Shown: one piece after another, positions 23,893 through 35,625 of the stretch
Layout: each line of letters opens with the position of its first letter
Numbering within the stretch: position 1 is the stretch's first letter
Source of the DNA: Neoceratodus forsteri
Lineage: Eukaryota > Chordata > Ceratodontiformes > Ceratodontidae
Reading direction: 5' to 3'
DNA length: 64,000 bases
Assembly (NCBI GenBank): GCA_016271365.2
Contig: CM057456.1
Coordinates: 162,850,501-162,914,500, forward strand
Position numbers and translations under genes: made by a program
The notes under the pieces: model-generated
What the model saw: the letters and a program-made list of their open reading frames with translations, nothing else
Told to the model about the DNA's origin: nothing
Databases searched by the model: none

Positions 23893-26800
23893 AAATTAAC
23901 TGTGTTGTTTTTTTTGAAATTTAAGTTTATTATTTTCCACAGAAATAATACAACATAACCATAGTGTTTAGGAGACCAATCAATAAGCCTAAAACAGGCC
24001 AACCCCAACTATACAAATAGTAAATAACAGACATATTGAGTCAGAAAGGCATCTTAACATAATTATCTGTCAGTCGAGAAACCCCAGAAAACAGATCCCC
24101 CCAAGGTGCACCCACAAAACAAAGTTAACAACTTCCAAAGCCTGGATATCCACATTAACAAACCATCTATCTACTGGCCGGACCAATAAGCCTAAATACA
24201 CTGAGAGAGACAGGACTATATCACTTTAAGGTCTTATATTAGAGTGGCAGCAATTAAGTTACATAGAATGAGGTTCCAGGGATCAGACCACAAACCTTAA
24301 CCTCCTGGTAGGTAAGAAGACTGAAGTTTACCCCACCTTTTATAAAAATAGGTCCATACGATTCTTGTAGCTGGCAATCAAACTATCGGACTGGAGGTAT
24401 GACATCAATTCTTTTAACCAATCCACAAAGGATAAAACTAATTGGTCTTTCCAGTGCCTTAAAACCAACTTTTGACTGTCATCGATATCAGAGCCATATG
24501 GTACCTACGCCCACGCAGTCTATCTGAGAAAAATCACCCAGTACACAGATACCTGGAGAGAAAACCTGCTCAGACCCAGAAGGGATCTAAATTATCTTTA
24601 ATAGAAGACCACAACGGGCCACTTTAGCACACTCCCAGAAAACATGAATCAAGTTACCCTCATCTTGGAGGTAACGAAACACCGTAGAAGAGATCATCTT
24701 ATATTGAAAAGCTTGACTTTATATAATATAAATTATTGACAATATTATATTGCACTAAATGGAAACTATCCTGAGTGTGATATTTGTGCAAGTTAGGCCA
24801 TAGGGTTCTCCACAATGGTACCTCTTCCGGGAGAAGATGCGTCCAGATCAAGGGACCACCTACCTCATCCCCCAAATTAAAAGTCAAAAGATAGGAGTAG
24901 ATCTGTGAAATGGAATGAGGTTGAGATGCCAGCATAATGATGTTAGAGAGAAGGGGTGTACCAAGACGGTTTAAACAACGACCCCAACTTATTACAAACC
25001 AAGTGTCGGAGTTGAAACACTTTGAAAGTCTCTCTACTTGGAATGCCAAATTTGGCAAGGATATCACCTGACGTGAGAAGAGAAGTTTGACTATACAAAT
25101 GTTCTACCCTGGAGTCCTTGAGTTGTGAGAGCCAAGTTACTCCTACCTTCGAGTCACCTATAGTAAGGTTGGGATTAAAGGTAATTGGCTGTCCAAAATC
25201 TGTATGATTGGAGATCCGGAAAAACCTAAGACATTGGGCCCACACCTTAAGAGAAATCGCCACCGTATTATTAGAAATCAGTTGAAAGTAAGCTCGGAGT
25301 AAGATAGGGTAAAGTAGTTATGTCAAATTTAAGCTCAGAAAGAAAGGTCGATTCTAACTGAAGCCATATTGGGAGGGATTCTCAGGTTTTGCCGCAACCA
25401 CCGGCTCCAACTTGATAGGTGGGCAGCCCAATAATAGAGCTGAAAATTGGAAGTCTAGGCCTTTCTTTGGGAAGCGAAGGGAGCCATAAGATCAGCGTAC
25501 CTTTTCCCTTTCCAGATAAAGGTAGAGAACATACTGTGGAGCTGTTGGAAAAAGGAAGAGGAAGCCAGAGATTGGTAAGGTTCAGTGGATAAAAATCCGG
25601 GGAGAACATTCATTTTAATGATACTGATTCTGCCCATCAAGGAGCTAGGAAGAGATGCCCAACATTGCAAGTCTTGACTAACCAAATCTCTAATCTTATT
25701 AAGGTTTAATTTCTTGAGCAGAAATGGGTCAGTGGAAAAGTGAATCCCAGGTACTTAAGAGAACTGGAAGTCCATCTCATTCCAAAGGGAAGGAAACAAC
25801 TCTTGAAAATGTAATTATTTAAAGGAAAATCTCACACTTTGATGTGTTTAACTTATAACCAGAAAGGAACTAAACTGCCTAATAATATCCAGAGCTGCTT
25901 CTAACGATGCTACCGGATCAGACAGATGTAACAGAACATCATCCAGCATGCATAGAAAAGAACAACTCCCTCTAAACCCGACCCCTTTCACCCGGCGAGG
26001 ATTTAAGCTGAATCAGTAGAGGTTCCAAGTACAAGTTAAACAATAAAGGAGAAAGGGGCAACCCTGTCTAGTGCCCGAAGAGACTGAAAGGAGGGATAAT
26101 ACCCCATTGCAATAGATTTTTGCAGAAGGGCACTTATAAAGTACCTGAATCAGCCTTAAAAGGAGGACAGGAAGCCCATTTCTTCCAAGACGGCCCATAA
26201 AAGGACCAGTCAACCCGGTCAAATGCTTTTCAGCATCTAGAGAGACCAGAACAATTGGTTCTGAAGCAGACTGGCGAACTGTGAAATATGGGACAATGTC
26301 CTCAGATGATCAGCAGCTGATCTCCTGGACAAAACCTGCCTGTTCAGGGCTCAAAAGCTCCATCCAGATCGCTTTAATCCTCTCCCGTGAGTATTTTAGC
26401 TAGTATTTTAATATCATAGTTCTGCAGAGAGATAAGACGGTAGCTAGCTGGGTCCGAGGACTCTTTATCTGCTTTAGGAATTAAGACTATGGTGGCCTCA
26501 GACAAGGCCGGGTCAAGTTCCAAAGCAACCTGAAAGTAGTTATATAATTTAAGCAGGATAGGGGTCAAGTCCTTAGAAAAGACCTTGTAAAGTTCGCTGG
26601 GAATCCATCTGGGCCGGTGTTTGTCTGGGACAAGGGAAGCAATAGTGCTCTGGATCTCCTCAACTGAGATAGGCGCCAATAGGCATGCCTGTTGAATTCC
26701 GGTATACTTGGAAGAGCCATTCCTCTTAAGTAACTCTTGAGATCAGCTACAGAGTGGGATGTTGGAGGGGACTATAAAGACTGGAATAGTATTCCCGAAG

Positions 26801-27545
26801 AACCCGAGCAATCTCTCTGGGCGAAGAAACCCTAGCACCAGATGAAGAAACCAGAGAGGAATAATCCTTGAACTTTCAAGCGCTCTGAGACGCAAAGCCA
26901 GCAATTTCCTGATTTTTCACCGAGATCAATATACTTAGCCTGGGTTTTGACCAGATAGTACTCAGTCTTTTCTTTCAGAAGATCCGAGTAATCATTCTTA
27001 ACTGAAAGAAGTTCTTTAAGATCTGAGACTCAAGAGGATAGTGAATACTTACCATCCAAATCCTAATCCTGCCCACCAACTCTAACGCTCTAGCCAGCCG
27101 TGCTTTCTTCCTAAGGAAGCCATCTGAATAAAATCCCCTAAGATAACACTTTAATGCTCCCCATATCATGTCCACCCTAGGGTAGAGTCCAAATTGTCTG
27201 CCAAAACAAAGATATTCTCGAGCTAATCTCTCAAACACATTGACGGTCCTTCAATAGTTGAGTGTTTAGCTCCACATGGAGTCACGAGAAAATCAGGGCT
27301 AAGAGACAAGTGTACCCAAACCAAAGCATGATCCGCACAATGATCGGTTCTATACCAGAGAGAGAGACACTCGAGAGAGGAGACACTAACTAAAATCATA
27401 TCCAGTCTTGATTTAGTGCCGTGATGACTGCGATTGAAAGGAAAAAGCCCTAAAAGAAGGGTTAGCACGCATACGGTCAGCGAGACCTAACAACGAAACC
27501 ATCTCACAGAGGGGCTTTTTGTGCGAGGAAATTAACTGTGTTGTT
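23893..27545 (-). mobile_element. 5'-truncated L1-type LINE with perfect 17-bp target-site duplication
   Basis: The duplication aaattaactgtgttgtt is at 23893-23909 and again at 27529-27545, bracketing the element. A poly-T run follows the left copy, so the element reads on the minus strand. It begins inside the endonuclease (KSRLDMILVS and DHALVWV at 27300-27420). Reverse transcriptase follows: AFSKDLTPILLKLYN-type fingers and a YRLISLQNYDIKILAKIL stretch at 26390-26480, GTRQGCPF near 26070, and a damaged polymerase box (LDD) near 25938. A MGRISIIKMNVLP motif lies at about 25610-25640. Frameshifts are few enough that most of ORF2 can be followed, so it is younger than the L1 at 13291. The 3,619-base insert is dead by truncation. 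Confidence 0.93.
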
Positions 27546-29416
27546 GCACTTGTGTTGTCCGCTGTCATGTGACAATGTGTGCAAGTTTTATTTTAAGTTC
27601 TTTTGTTACTGTGAAAAGGAATAAGAATGATGTGAAAGGAACAATGGTGGTTTTGGGTAAGTCATCCTGAGTGGTTACTAAAAGTTGAAGCCAGACAGAA
27701 AATGACACTCATAGTGTGGTCAGTTTGTGAGTTAATTTGTTCATTTTAAAAAGAGTCGTTTGAGCAGCACCCACTTCGTGCCATCCCTCTCGATATGAAA
27801 AGTTGCAGAGTTTTCCTTGTGACCCTTCAACAGCACTTTAGCCTGTACTGTTCACTGTTAGTGCTTTGCTGTTATTTTAACAGCTACTCTCTCAGTTCCT
27901 TTGCTTTGTGCCACGGGTCCTGGGCAGCATTAGGGTCGGAGGATTTTGTTGCCAGTGAGGGAGGTTGGTAGTTTGAGGTTTTCTGAAGCTGTGATGATGT
28001 AGCTCCAATATCATCATGGCTTCAAAACCCTCTCGCCAATCAGCTTGCTGTATTTACGATCCCCCTTCATAATGTGAGTTATGTCCTCTCAACCACAGAG
28101 CTGTATAGTACCACACGGATGCATTGTGCCAACAGTGGAAGAGCTAAACAAGGACATAAACAACATCATATAGTTCTAAAATAGTATTTACTACCAGTGT
28201 ATAGATAAGGACACCAACTATGATAACTAAAAGACCATAGAAGATAGTAACATAATTGGAACCAGTATTTAAAAAGCAGCTTTTCAGGGGAAAGGGTGTA
28301 TAAATTCAGCACAGTGCTCTTTTAAAAAGTCTCTGATAAACTACTTTTTGTAAAGAATATTATAAAACAATGGCTGGAAATTGAGTGAGCTGATTGGCTA
28401 CCTGCATTTTAACAGGGTTATGATAACAACTGTAAACCCTCACGTGCAATAAAACCATTAGAATTTAAAGAGCAACTCTCTACTACAATGAAAAGCTTAA
28501 GAACACTAGATTTACGCCACTTATTTTTAAGTTTTTGCATTCTGGTTATTTGTATTTTTTACTTTCCCTTGCTTTTGAGCTACTAAACATTGTAGATAAT
28601 GCAGCACTTATTGAGTCTTTCGAAAAATACATCTGACTGTCCCTACTAACCACCACGATTGCTGTTTGTGACATCACAGACTGTTGTTATAGTGAGCACT
28701 ATGATGTCATAAACAAAGGCACTGTGAGATTAACAGGGAGAGCCAAATGTTTTTCTACAGGCATTCGAGACAGACTATCAAGATGTGCTGTAAACCTTGG
28801 AAAGGAACACTGAAAAGGAAGAAATGCATTCTCAAGTAAACTGAAACAGTTCAAACATCTTGTAATATATGGATTGTTAAATAATACCCCCAAAAGCATA
28901 TGAAAAATCCCTGTAATAACCTAGTTAGTCCTGTAATAGTATACTCCCAGTTCTCATAATACTATACTTCTGGCCCAATAATGCTATACTCTCGTCCTCA
29001 TAATAGTATAGTTGGGATCACTGACGGACTATTGTCTAAACTGTATTTATTTTTATCATTTCTGAGAGAAAGAAGTGGGATGGGAATGGGGGTGTGAGTG
29101 AGGAGCAAGGAACAAGATTCAGAGTCTAACTCTGCAGACCACAGCGCCGTACAGCGAAACAGTAAGCAGTTGAAAATTCCTCGCATCCATATATTACAAA
29201 AATAACAGTTTCTGTTGTTTCAGGCAGAAATCCATCTCAGGTTCTGGGGACAAAGAAACCTCAGAGCTTTGCTCTTTAAGGTTTTGTAAACCCTGTAGTA
29301 CTTTACGGAATAATTGCCTTGTAATACACCAGAACCTATCTATTATTCTATTTATATATGAAAGTACATGCTGAAGTGCAGAATTGCTCATTAAGCTCTA
29401 AAACAGCTTTTAAAAT
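27546..29416. other. Intron sequence, no gene recognised
   Basis: No readable exon or named repeat. Three short tatactc/taatagtatac repeats occur around 28935-29010. An open frame at 28699-28899 (minus) has no motif. Confidence 0.4.
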
Positions 29417-29580
29417 ACATCTATTTATTTATTTAAAATTTGGGACAATGCCTTTTTATCACAGGTGCTCATTCACAAAGATTCCGTCAAATACTTAGTC
29501 ACAAAAATATTGTAAGCAGTTCCAAAGGAAATGCAGTTGACTCAGACTCAAAGCACTTAAGACATATCAGTTACATACAG

Positions 29581-30146
29581 GTTTTTTTTAGCTATCTGTT
29601 TCTACACACTTGGCTCTGGGTGACTGTACATTCCAACTGACCTCGGCCCACACCCCAACATCAAGCCACTTCCTCTATTCCCCACAGCTTGCCTCATGTG
29701 GTAGGCATGAGCCCCCCTTAGCTCAATCCTACCTTTGTATGGATCCAGACGAGGAAGTGCCATTCAGGGTCAGGCCATAGAGGTTGGAAGCTCATGCTGC
29801 CCGACCAGGAGCCATTTTCCACTTTTCTTCACCCCGTGGAGATGTGGCGTGCAATGACACCCGGCGAAGGGAGCAAGCACGCATCTGCACATGTTCCCTC
29901 CAGGTGTCTGTTACATTCCTGTCCCTTTTGCAGCGGTGGCACACTGCCTCCCAGCCTCCACTAGGGTCCAGTCAGAAACTGACCACTGACATCCCTCTCC
30001 CTGGAGAAGGAGAGCAGTCCCTTAGATGCTCAATCCTTTTCCTCCTCTGCTGACCCCAGTGGCCCATGCTCATTCCTGAGCGTGGGTCGCTGGTGTGGAT
30101 GGGGTAAGGCATCACGCCTCAGCCCTCAGTGTCACTGGGCTGGCAA
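29581..30146 (-). mobile_element. Poly-A-tailed retroposon (family R), minus strand
   Basis: A 566-base insert flanked by the direct repeat ttacatacag at 29571-29580 and 30147-30156. A T run (gtttttttta) follows the left copy, so it reads on the minus strand with a poly-A tail. It is longer at its head than the related copy at 20130-20584. The extra head includes cagcccagtgacactgagg and a gatgccttaccccatcc stretch. It is moderately GC-rich, and plus-strand open frames across it show no domain. Confidence 0.72.
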
Positions 30147-31102
30147 TTACATACAGTTTTGAAAATAATCCATGCAGATCATTGTATAAAATGTCACAGG
30201 ACATGTACAAACAGAAACTGAATGAAACAGTTTAACAGTTACAATTGCAATAGACTGCAAGGGCATACCACAAAGATTTCTTAAACTGATTAATCTTGGG
30301 GAGATTCAGCTGAGTATCAGGCAGTTCATTTAACCAGTTAGTGGTCCTGACAGTGAATGACCACTTGCACAACTGAGTCTGCCAGAAAGGAGGCGTAAGT
30401 GCATTCCTGGCATTGTATTGGTTGGAGATGGAATGGAAACAATTTGCTAAAGCAGGGGTGTTAGGCCCAGGGACACATTTTAGCTAACAAACAGGTCTGA
30501 AGCTTTATCTGCAGGGTAAAGGTAGGCAGTTAGTGAGTGCATAAAGGGCACAACTATGAGTGCAGCTATCAGCACCAAGTACAAAGTGAGTACGTCTTAT
30601 TGCAGATCAGCAGCTTTACTTTAACACTGTGTCACTGGAGCTGCGTGAACACGGAGGTCATAATCTATAAGTGAGAATGATGCTGGCTACAATAAGGTGT
30701 CTAGCATCCCCAGCTGGTTCCAGTTATGGTACAGGGCACCCAGTCTTCTGTTAGCTATGGCCACTGGACTGTCAACATGGGGGGCAAAGATAATTGTCAT
30801 CTAGAGTTACTCTAAGGTATGTGAAGGTCTCCACCTGTTCAAGGTTTTGTCCCTAGCCTTTTAATGACAAAGAGTTGAATTTTCCTCTTCTGTAGGAGAC
30901 TAGAGAATAACATGGTATTTTTTTTTGTAATTGAGCACCATTTTGTTATTGAACAAGCATTTGTCAATGACGGATGTTCACTGCAGGTATTTGCAGTGGT
31001 GTTTGGCACGTATGGTGCTTTACCCTAATGCCCTGTGCAATTGCTGGTATTTACAATTCTAGCATGACCTTTTTGTTACCCCCACCTCATAAAAGCATTT
31101 GA

Positions 31103-32283
31103 GACCTCTGCTTATGAACAGTACCACTGTTATTTTGTTAATCTGTCCTGAACGTTGATTCCCACAGCCACCACACCATTCTGCTCCACATGTGCAAAAA
31201 CACAGTTCGGGCAGGATGTGAAAGAAAGCAGCTGTAGCATTCAGAGGAGGTGTGAAGGGATGGCAATGTTGAACATCTGGAGTGAAAATACAACAATTTC
31301 TCGAACTTACGAAGCTACATGGAAACTGCGCAATGAACGCTAATGACACAGTCATTTTGTGGACTTTGTCACCAAATTTTCAACATAGGCATTTTGGGAC
31401 CTCTGCTCATGAACAGTGTCACTGTGATTTTCATAATCTGTCCTGAGCATTGATTTCTCACTGTGACCACACCATTGTGCGTTGGATGCGCAAAACACAT
31501 TTCAGCTAGGATGTGAAAATGTCAGCTATACTGTTCATAAGGAGGTGTGAAAAATGCCAGTGTTGAAAATCTGGAGTGAAAATATTTCAAATTCTCGAGT
31601 TATGAGTGTACGGGGAAAGTGAGCAGCGCACGCTCATAACACAGTAATTTTTTGACATTGTTTCACCAAATTTGCAACATAGGCTTTTGGAGACCTCTGC
31701 TCATGAATGGTGTCACTGTGATTTTCTTAATGTGTCCCATACATTGAGTTCGCACACTGACTAAGCCATTGTGTGTGCTACATGGCGGGAAACACATTTT
31801 AGGCAGGATGTGAAAATGACAGCTATACTGCTCATGAGGAGGTGTGGTAAAATGGCAATGTTTAAAATCTGAAGTACCAAATATTGAAAATTCGCAAATC
31901 CTACAGTGTGTAGGAACTGCATAGCATAACGCTAAATACAACAGTCATTTTAGAATTTTTTACCAAATTTTCAACATAGCCATTTTAAGACCTCTGCTAA
32001 TGAACAATGTCACTGTGATTTTCTTAACATGTCCCATACATTGATTTCGCACACCGACTCACGCCATTGTATGCGCTACATGGGCGGAAACACATTTGGG
32101 TGAGATGAAAATGACAGCTATACTACTCATAAGAAGGTGTGGTAAAATGGTAATGTTGAAAATCTGGAGTGAAAATATTGAAAATTCGCGAACTTACGAG
32201 CCTGTGTAGGAACTGTGCAATGCCGCGTTGTAAAGCAGTCATTTTAGGGATTTTTCACCAAATTTTCAAAATAGGCTTTTGAA
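31103..32283 (+). repeat. Tandem 295-bp units of family X copy 2
   Basis: Four head-to-tail units beginning gacctctgct-atgaac at 31103, 31398, 31692 and 31989, with periods of 295, 294 and 297. A divergent unit follows near 32283. Each unit contains imperfect palindromes: a (cctctgctcatgaacagtg) arm paired with a later cactgttcataaggagg arm; a gttgaaaatc arm paired with attttcaacat; and a short hairpin of the type ttatgagcg..cgctcataa. Copies 1 and 3 carry the same units. Confidence 0.85.
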
Positions 32284-32710
32284 AGCCACCTTCTGAATGC
32301 TGCAGTGTCATTTCATTAATCAGGCCCAAAAGGTGATTTCGTGCAGTGGCTGCGAAATCACCCTTCGACCCGAATAACACCATGACAGTGACATCATTCA
32401 TGAGAAGGGGTCCCAAAACCCCATGTTGAAAATTTGGTGCAAAATTCCAAAATGCCTGAGATATGCAACAAAGTTGAAAAAACCCATCTAGCCCATTATA
32501 CGCTTACTGGCATTTCGTCAGTTCGCGGTCAGCTTTGAAGAGTGCAGACTGTTCCCGGTCCACTGAAGATCGTTGTGCGGACTCGGAGTAAGTATGGGGT
32601 GAGGGGGTGTGGGGAGGCAAGTGCGCGGTGGGTGGAGTGCGGGTTGTGGGAGGGCCAGGAGAAGCGCCGTGGGACCGTTTTTAATTACAGTTTAAAAAAA
32701 GATGGCGGGG

Positions 32711-33020
32711 CGTTTGCCACGCTGGGGTGGGCTCCAAGCGTGGCAGAAACGACTGGGGGGCGTGGGCCGCGGGGATTGGGCACCCCATCAGCCAAAACAA
32801 GGTTTGCCACGCTGGGGTGAGCTCCAGCATGGCACCAAAGCTTGGGCGAGGGTGCTGTGAGCACACAGCGGTGCGCAGCTGGACGCTTGCCACGCTGGGT
32901 GGGCCCCAGCGGGCAGGGAAAGCTGTTTGGGGGATGTGGAGCTGACAGGGATTGGGCACCCCGTCGGCCAAAACAACATTTGCCACACTGGGGTGGGCTC
33001 CCAGCGTGGCACCAAAGCTT
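32711..33020 (+). repeat. GC-rich 90-bp repeat of family X copy 2
   Basis: Four units, each with gattgggcacccc..cggccaaaacaa and then tttgccacgctggggtggg followed by ctcc(c)agcgtggca. The gccacgct and agcgtggc parts are complementary, so each unit can fold. Core starts are near 32714, 32805, 32888 and 32980. Related units, with A/T changes, are at 19110-19350 and 58780-59000. Confidence 0.75.
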
Positions 33021-34010
33021 TAGGGCGTGAGGTGCTGCGAGCACACAACGGTGGTTTTCTTTGAAGTGAAGACCACCACTGTCATACCACAGCACCCACA
33101 TCCATTGGTGCAGGACTGCCACGCCTGCTCAATGGAGCAGTGCCTTGCACGGACAGTCACACCTCAAACTGTCCTATTCTCCCAAGGCGTTCCTTGCGCA
33201 TGCCGCAAGTGAACATAAAACCAGCTTTCTAGTGACCTGAAGTTACTTTGAGAGCAGTGGTGAGGCTGTCAAGGTCAGGGTTTTGAAACAGATGACAGCA
33301 TCATCAGCATGGAAGAGTACACTGGCTGTCTGACAGGCATTAGGCAGTTGATTTATGAAGAGGCAAACAGGAGTTGGTCAAGATGGTGCCCTGGTGGGCA
33401 CCAATAGTTACTCCTAGTGTCGGACAAAGATATTTCAATCTTCACATGCTGGGAGTGGTTGGTGAGATAGCTATAAAACCAGTCAGCTATGATCTGTGAC
33501 AAACCCAGGCCAGGGCAAGTAGTTTGTTAAGTCGGAGCTTATGGTTGACCATGTTGAAGGCCTTAGTAAGGTCAATATGTATAGCTCCGACAAGGTCACC
33601 ATTGTCAAGAGCCTCATGAACATAGTTGGTGTATTCCAACAGCACTGTGTTGGTGCTGTGTAGCTTCCTGAAACCATGCTGCTGGGTGAACTGGACACTG
33701 TATTTTTCAAGGTATGTGACAAGTTGGACAGAGACTATTCTCTCAATGCCCTGGGACAGGGGAGAATAAATGGGTCTGTAACTGGCAAGACTAGTGCGGT
33801 GCAGCTTTTGAAAACTGATGTAACCAGCTATAATCATACTGTTGCACTTATTGCAGGCTTCCATATACCTTTGCAAGTGGACTGAGGAACGGTTTCCTGG
33901 CCAGTGCCCACAGACTGTGCCTATCCCTCATACAGGCTAGAGTGGGGTGATCCATCCTGATGGTGTTCCTCTTGCCTTGCATCTAGTATTGTGTGAAAGA
34001 GAATTTTGTA

Positions 34011-34619
34011 TAATAATAACAATAAGGCATTCAGGGGTTAGGTTAACATTTATTCTAACCTTAGCGGCGATATAAGCACTCCGCTTAGTTCTTCACGACC
34101 CGCCTAGGGTTAGATTAAATGAAGGTAACCCAACTCCTGATCATGTCTCAATGCTTAAGTTTTTCTGACACTGTCATATGGTTTGGTCATGTCTGGACCA
34201 TATCTTTATCTCAAATGATCTCATTAATAACTTAGTAGAAGGAGAGGGCATATTTCAAATAATGGATGATGGCTTAACATGGATCAAACTCTTATATGAA
34301 CATTACAGAATTAGATGAAAATATAGGCTCAACAAAGCCCCTCATGGCTGTACCCATTTTCAGTGGTCAATAATCTTCCATATCCCTGTCCATAGTACAT
34401 CTGTTGAGCTTGTTTTACATGAATTTATGAATTTCAAGATACTCTGTTCCCTGGAAGTCTGTTACATGCTTACCACCCTCATTTTAAAACAAAGCTCCTC
34501 CTTTGCTCTGTTCATAAACTACTGCCCCCAAGTTGAAATTTCTATCCTCTTGTTGCTACATGTGTTTTCTTTCCCACAATTTAGATGTAGACTCTTCAGA
34601 AGGTCATCATTCCTGGTGG
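34011..34619. other. Intron sequence, nothing recognised
   Basis: AT-rich, between the L2-like element and the CR1 cluster. It may hold a very diverged LINE fragment. No exon is seen. Confidence 0.4.
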
Positions 34620-35070
34620 CTCTATAAATCAAGATCAAAGCACCTCTGTCTCCTTCTCTCCAGGCTATATAGGTTTAGTTCATGTAACCTCTCATTATAG
34701 CACAGTCCTCCTAAGACCAATATTTGTCTAGTTACTGTCAACTGTACTCCATTCAGTCTGTTACTGTCTCCCCATTGTAAACATGGAAATCTAGAGTATG
34801 TCAGCAGACTCTGCCCTAAATGCTTCCTGCTAGGACCCTCTCCACAGACCATAACTGGTTACTGGTGTCCCTTCCTCTTCCAAGCCTATTTACTGATATT
34901 TCCCTAAGTCTAGCCCACACATGATTGAAGCCTCCACTGTTTTTGCCTGTACCACAGTCTGGTCCAGGTGTCTACCACCCTTTCAATGAAGTAGTACTTC
35001 TTCACATCTCTTAAGCTCCCCAGCTTCATCCATGTGCCCCTGATCCTGGTGCTGAAACATGAAATTGTCA
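34620..35070 (-). mobile_element. CR1 C-terminal fragments
   Basis: Minus strand. 34622-34740 encodes the conserved NERLHELNLYSLERRRQR segment found after the CR1 reverse transcriptase. 34900-35070 encodes a later C-terminal block (KKYYFIERVVDTW). The two pieces are adjacent although not contiguous in an intact element, so this is a rearranged mosaic. Confidence 0.75.
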
Positions 35071-35625
35071 GCAGATAAGGACTGCTAGGGCCCATCCAGT
35101 CTGCCCATAGGCCCTATACATGTATGCATCCTCACCCTAAGTGGTCAGTGGCTTTCATCACTCCCTTCCACCAAAGGTTCCCTTGTGCTTGCCCCAGGCA
35201 TGTTTAAACCCCTCCACTGTGCTTGCCCCTATCACCTCTTGTGGCAGACTATTCCAAGCATTCACCACTCTCTCTATGTAAAAACTTCCTCATGTTACCT
35301 CTTCATCTACCCTCCAATTTACATAGTGCCCCGCATTCTGGTATCTTTTCTACATTGGAAAAGATCCCCACCTGCACCTTGTTTATGCCCTTGAGGTACT
35401 TAAAAGTTTCTATCATGTTGCCTCTTTCTCTCCTCTCTCCAGTGAGTACATATTGAGGTCTTTAGTCTCTCATCATATGTTTTGTGGTGCAAACCATGCA
35501 CCATCTTTGTCTCCCTTCTCTAGATAGCCTCTACCTTGTTTATGTCCTTATGCATGTGTGGTCTCCAGTACTGACGTAATACTCAGGTGAGGCCTTGCTC
35601 TCTCTCATTTGAAAGAGACTCACCT
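35071..35625 (-). mobile_element. CR1 3' end fragment
   Basis: Minus strand. It starts with a CR1 tail reading gcccatccagtctgcccat, shared with the copy at 53590-53620. It continues through the C-terminal coding part (tctatcatgttgcctc region, 35400-35430). It ends where the next CR1 copy repeats the same stretch (35650-35680), which shows two copies side by side. Confidence 0.75.

Larger units (their letters stand above)
30951..33215 (+). mobile_element. Family X element, copy 2, inserted in the L2-like LINE
   Basis: Plus orientation. The left end (acaagcatttgtcaatgacgg) matches both other copies. The minisatellite module is nearly absent here (30975-31080). Four tandem 295-base palindromic units follow from 31103, then a variant unit to about 32500. 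Next come the gaagatcgttgtgcggactc..gagtaagtatggggtg exon-like segment (32540-32620), the GC-rich 90-base repeat (32711-33020) and a terminal hairpin ccttgcgcatgccgcaag at 33192-33209. The hexamer tgaaca is present at both edges (30950-30955 and 33210-33215), possibly a target duplication. No protein-coding potential is recognised. The L2 reading resumes on both sides. Confidence 0.78.
29417..34010 (-). mobile_element. L2-like LINE, split by two later insertions
   Basis: A minus-strand element in three pieces. The 3' end at 29417-29580 starts with an atttatttatttaaa tail. The middle at 30147-30950 encodes a C-terminal WSFTVRTTNWLNELP stretch and the thumb segment NNKMVLNYKKN. The 5' piece at 33216-34010 has polymerase box HADDAVI (33300-33311), a QQHGFRKLHSTNTVLLEY block (33640-33700) and IDLTKAFNMVNHKL (33540-33590). 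A retroposon (29581-30146) and family X copy 2 (30951-33215) separate the pieces. The protein order is collinear across both gaps, which proves the nesting. It is 5' truncated and frameshifted. Confidence 0.85.

Noticed and set aside
32685..33122. Overlapping open frames on both strands up to 145 codons
   Set aside because: They arise from the GC-rich 90-bp tandem repeat of family X, where stops are rare; frames in different registers repeat the same peptides.
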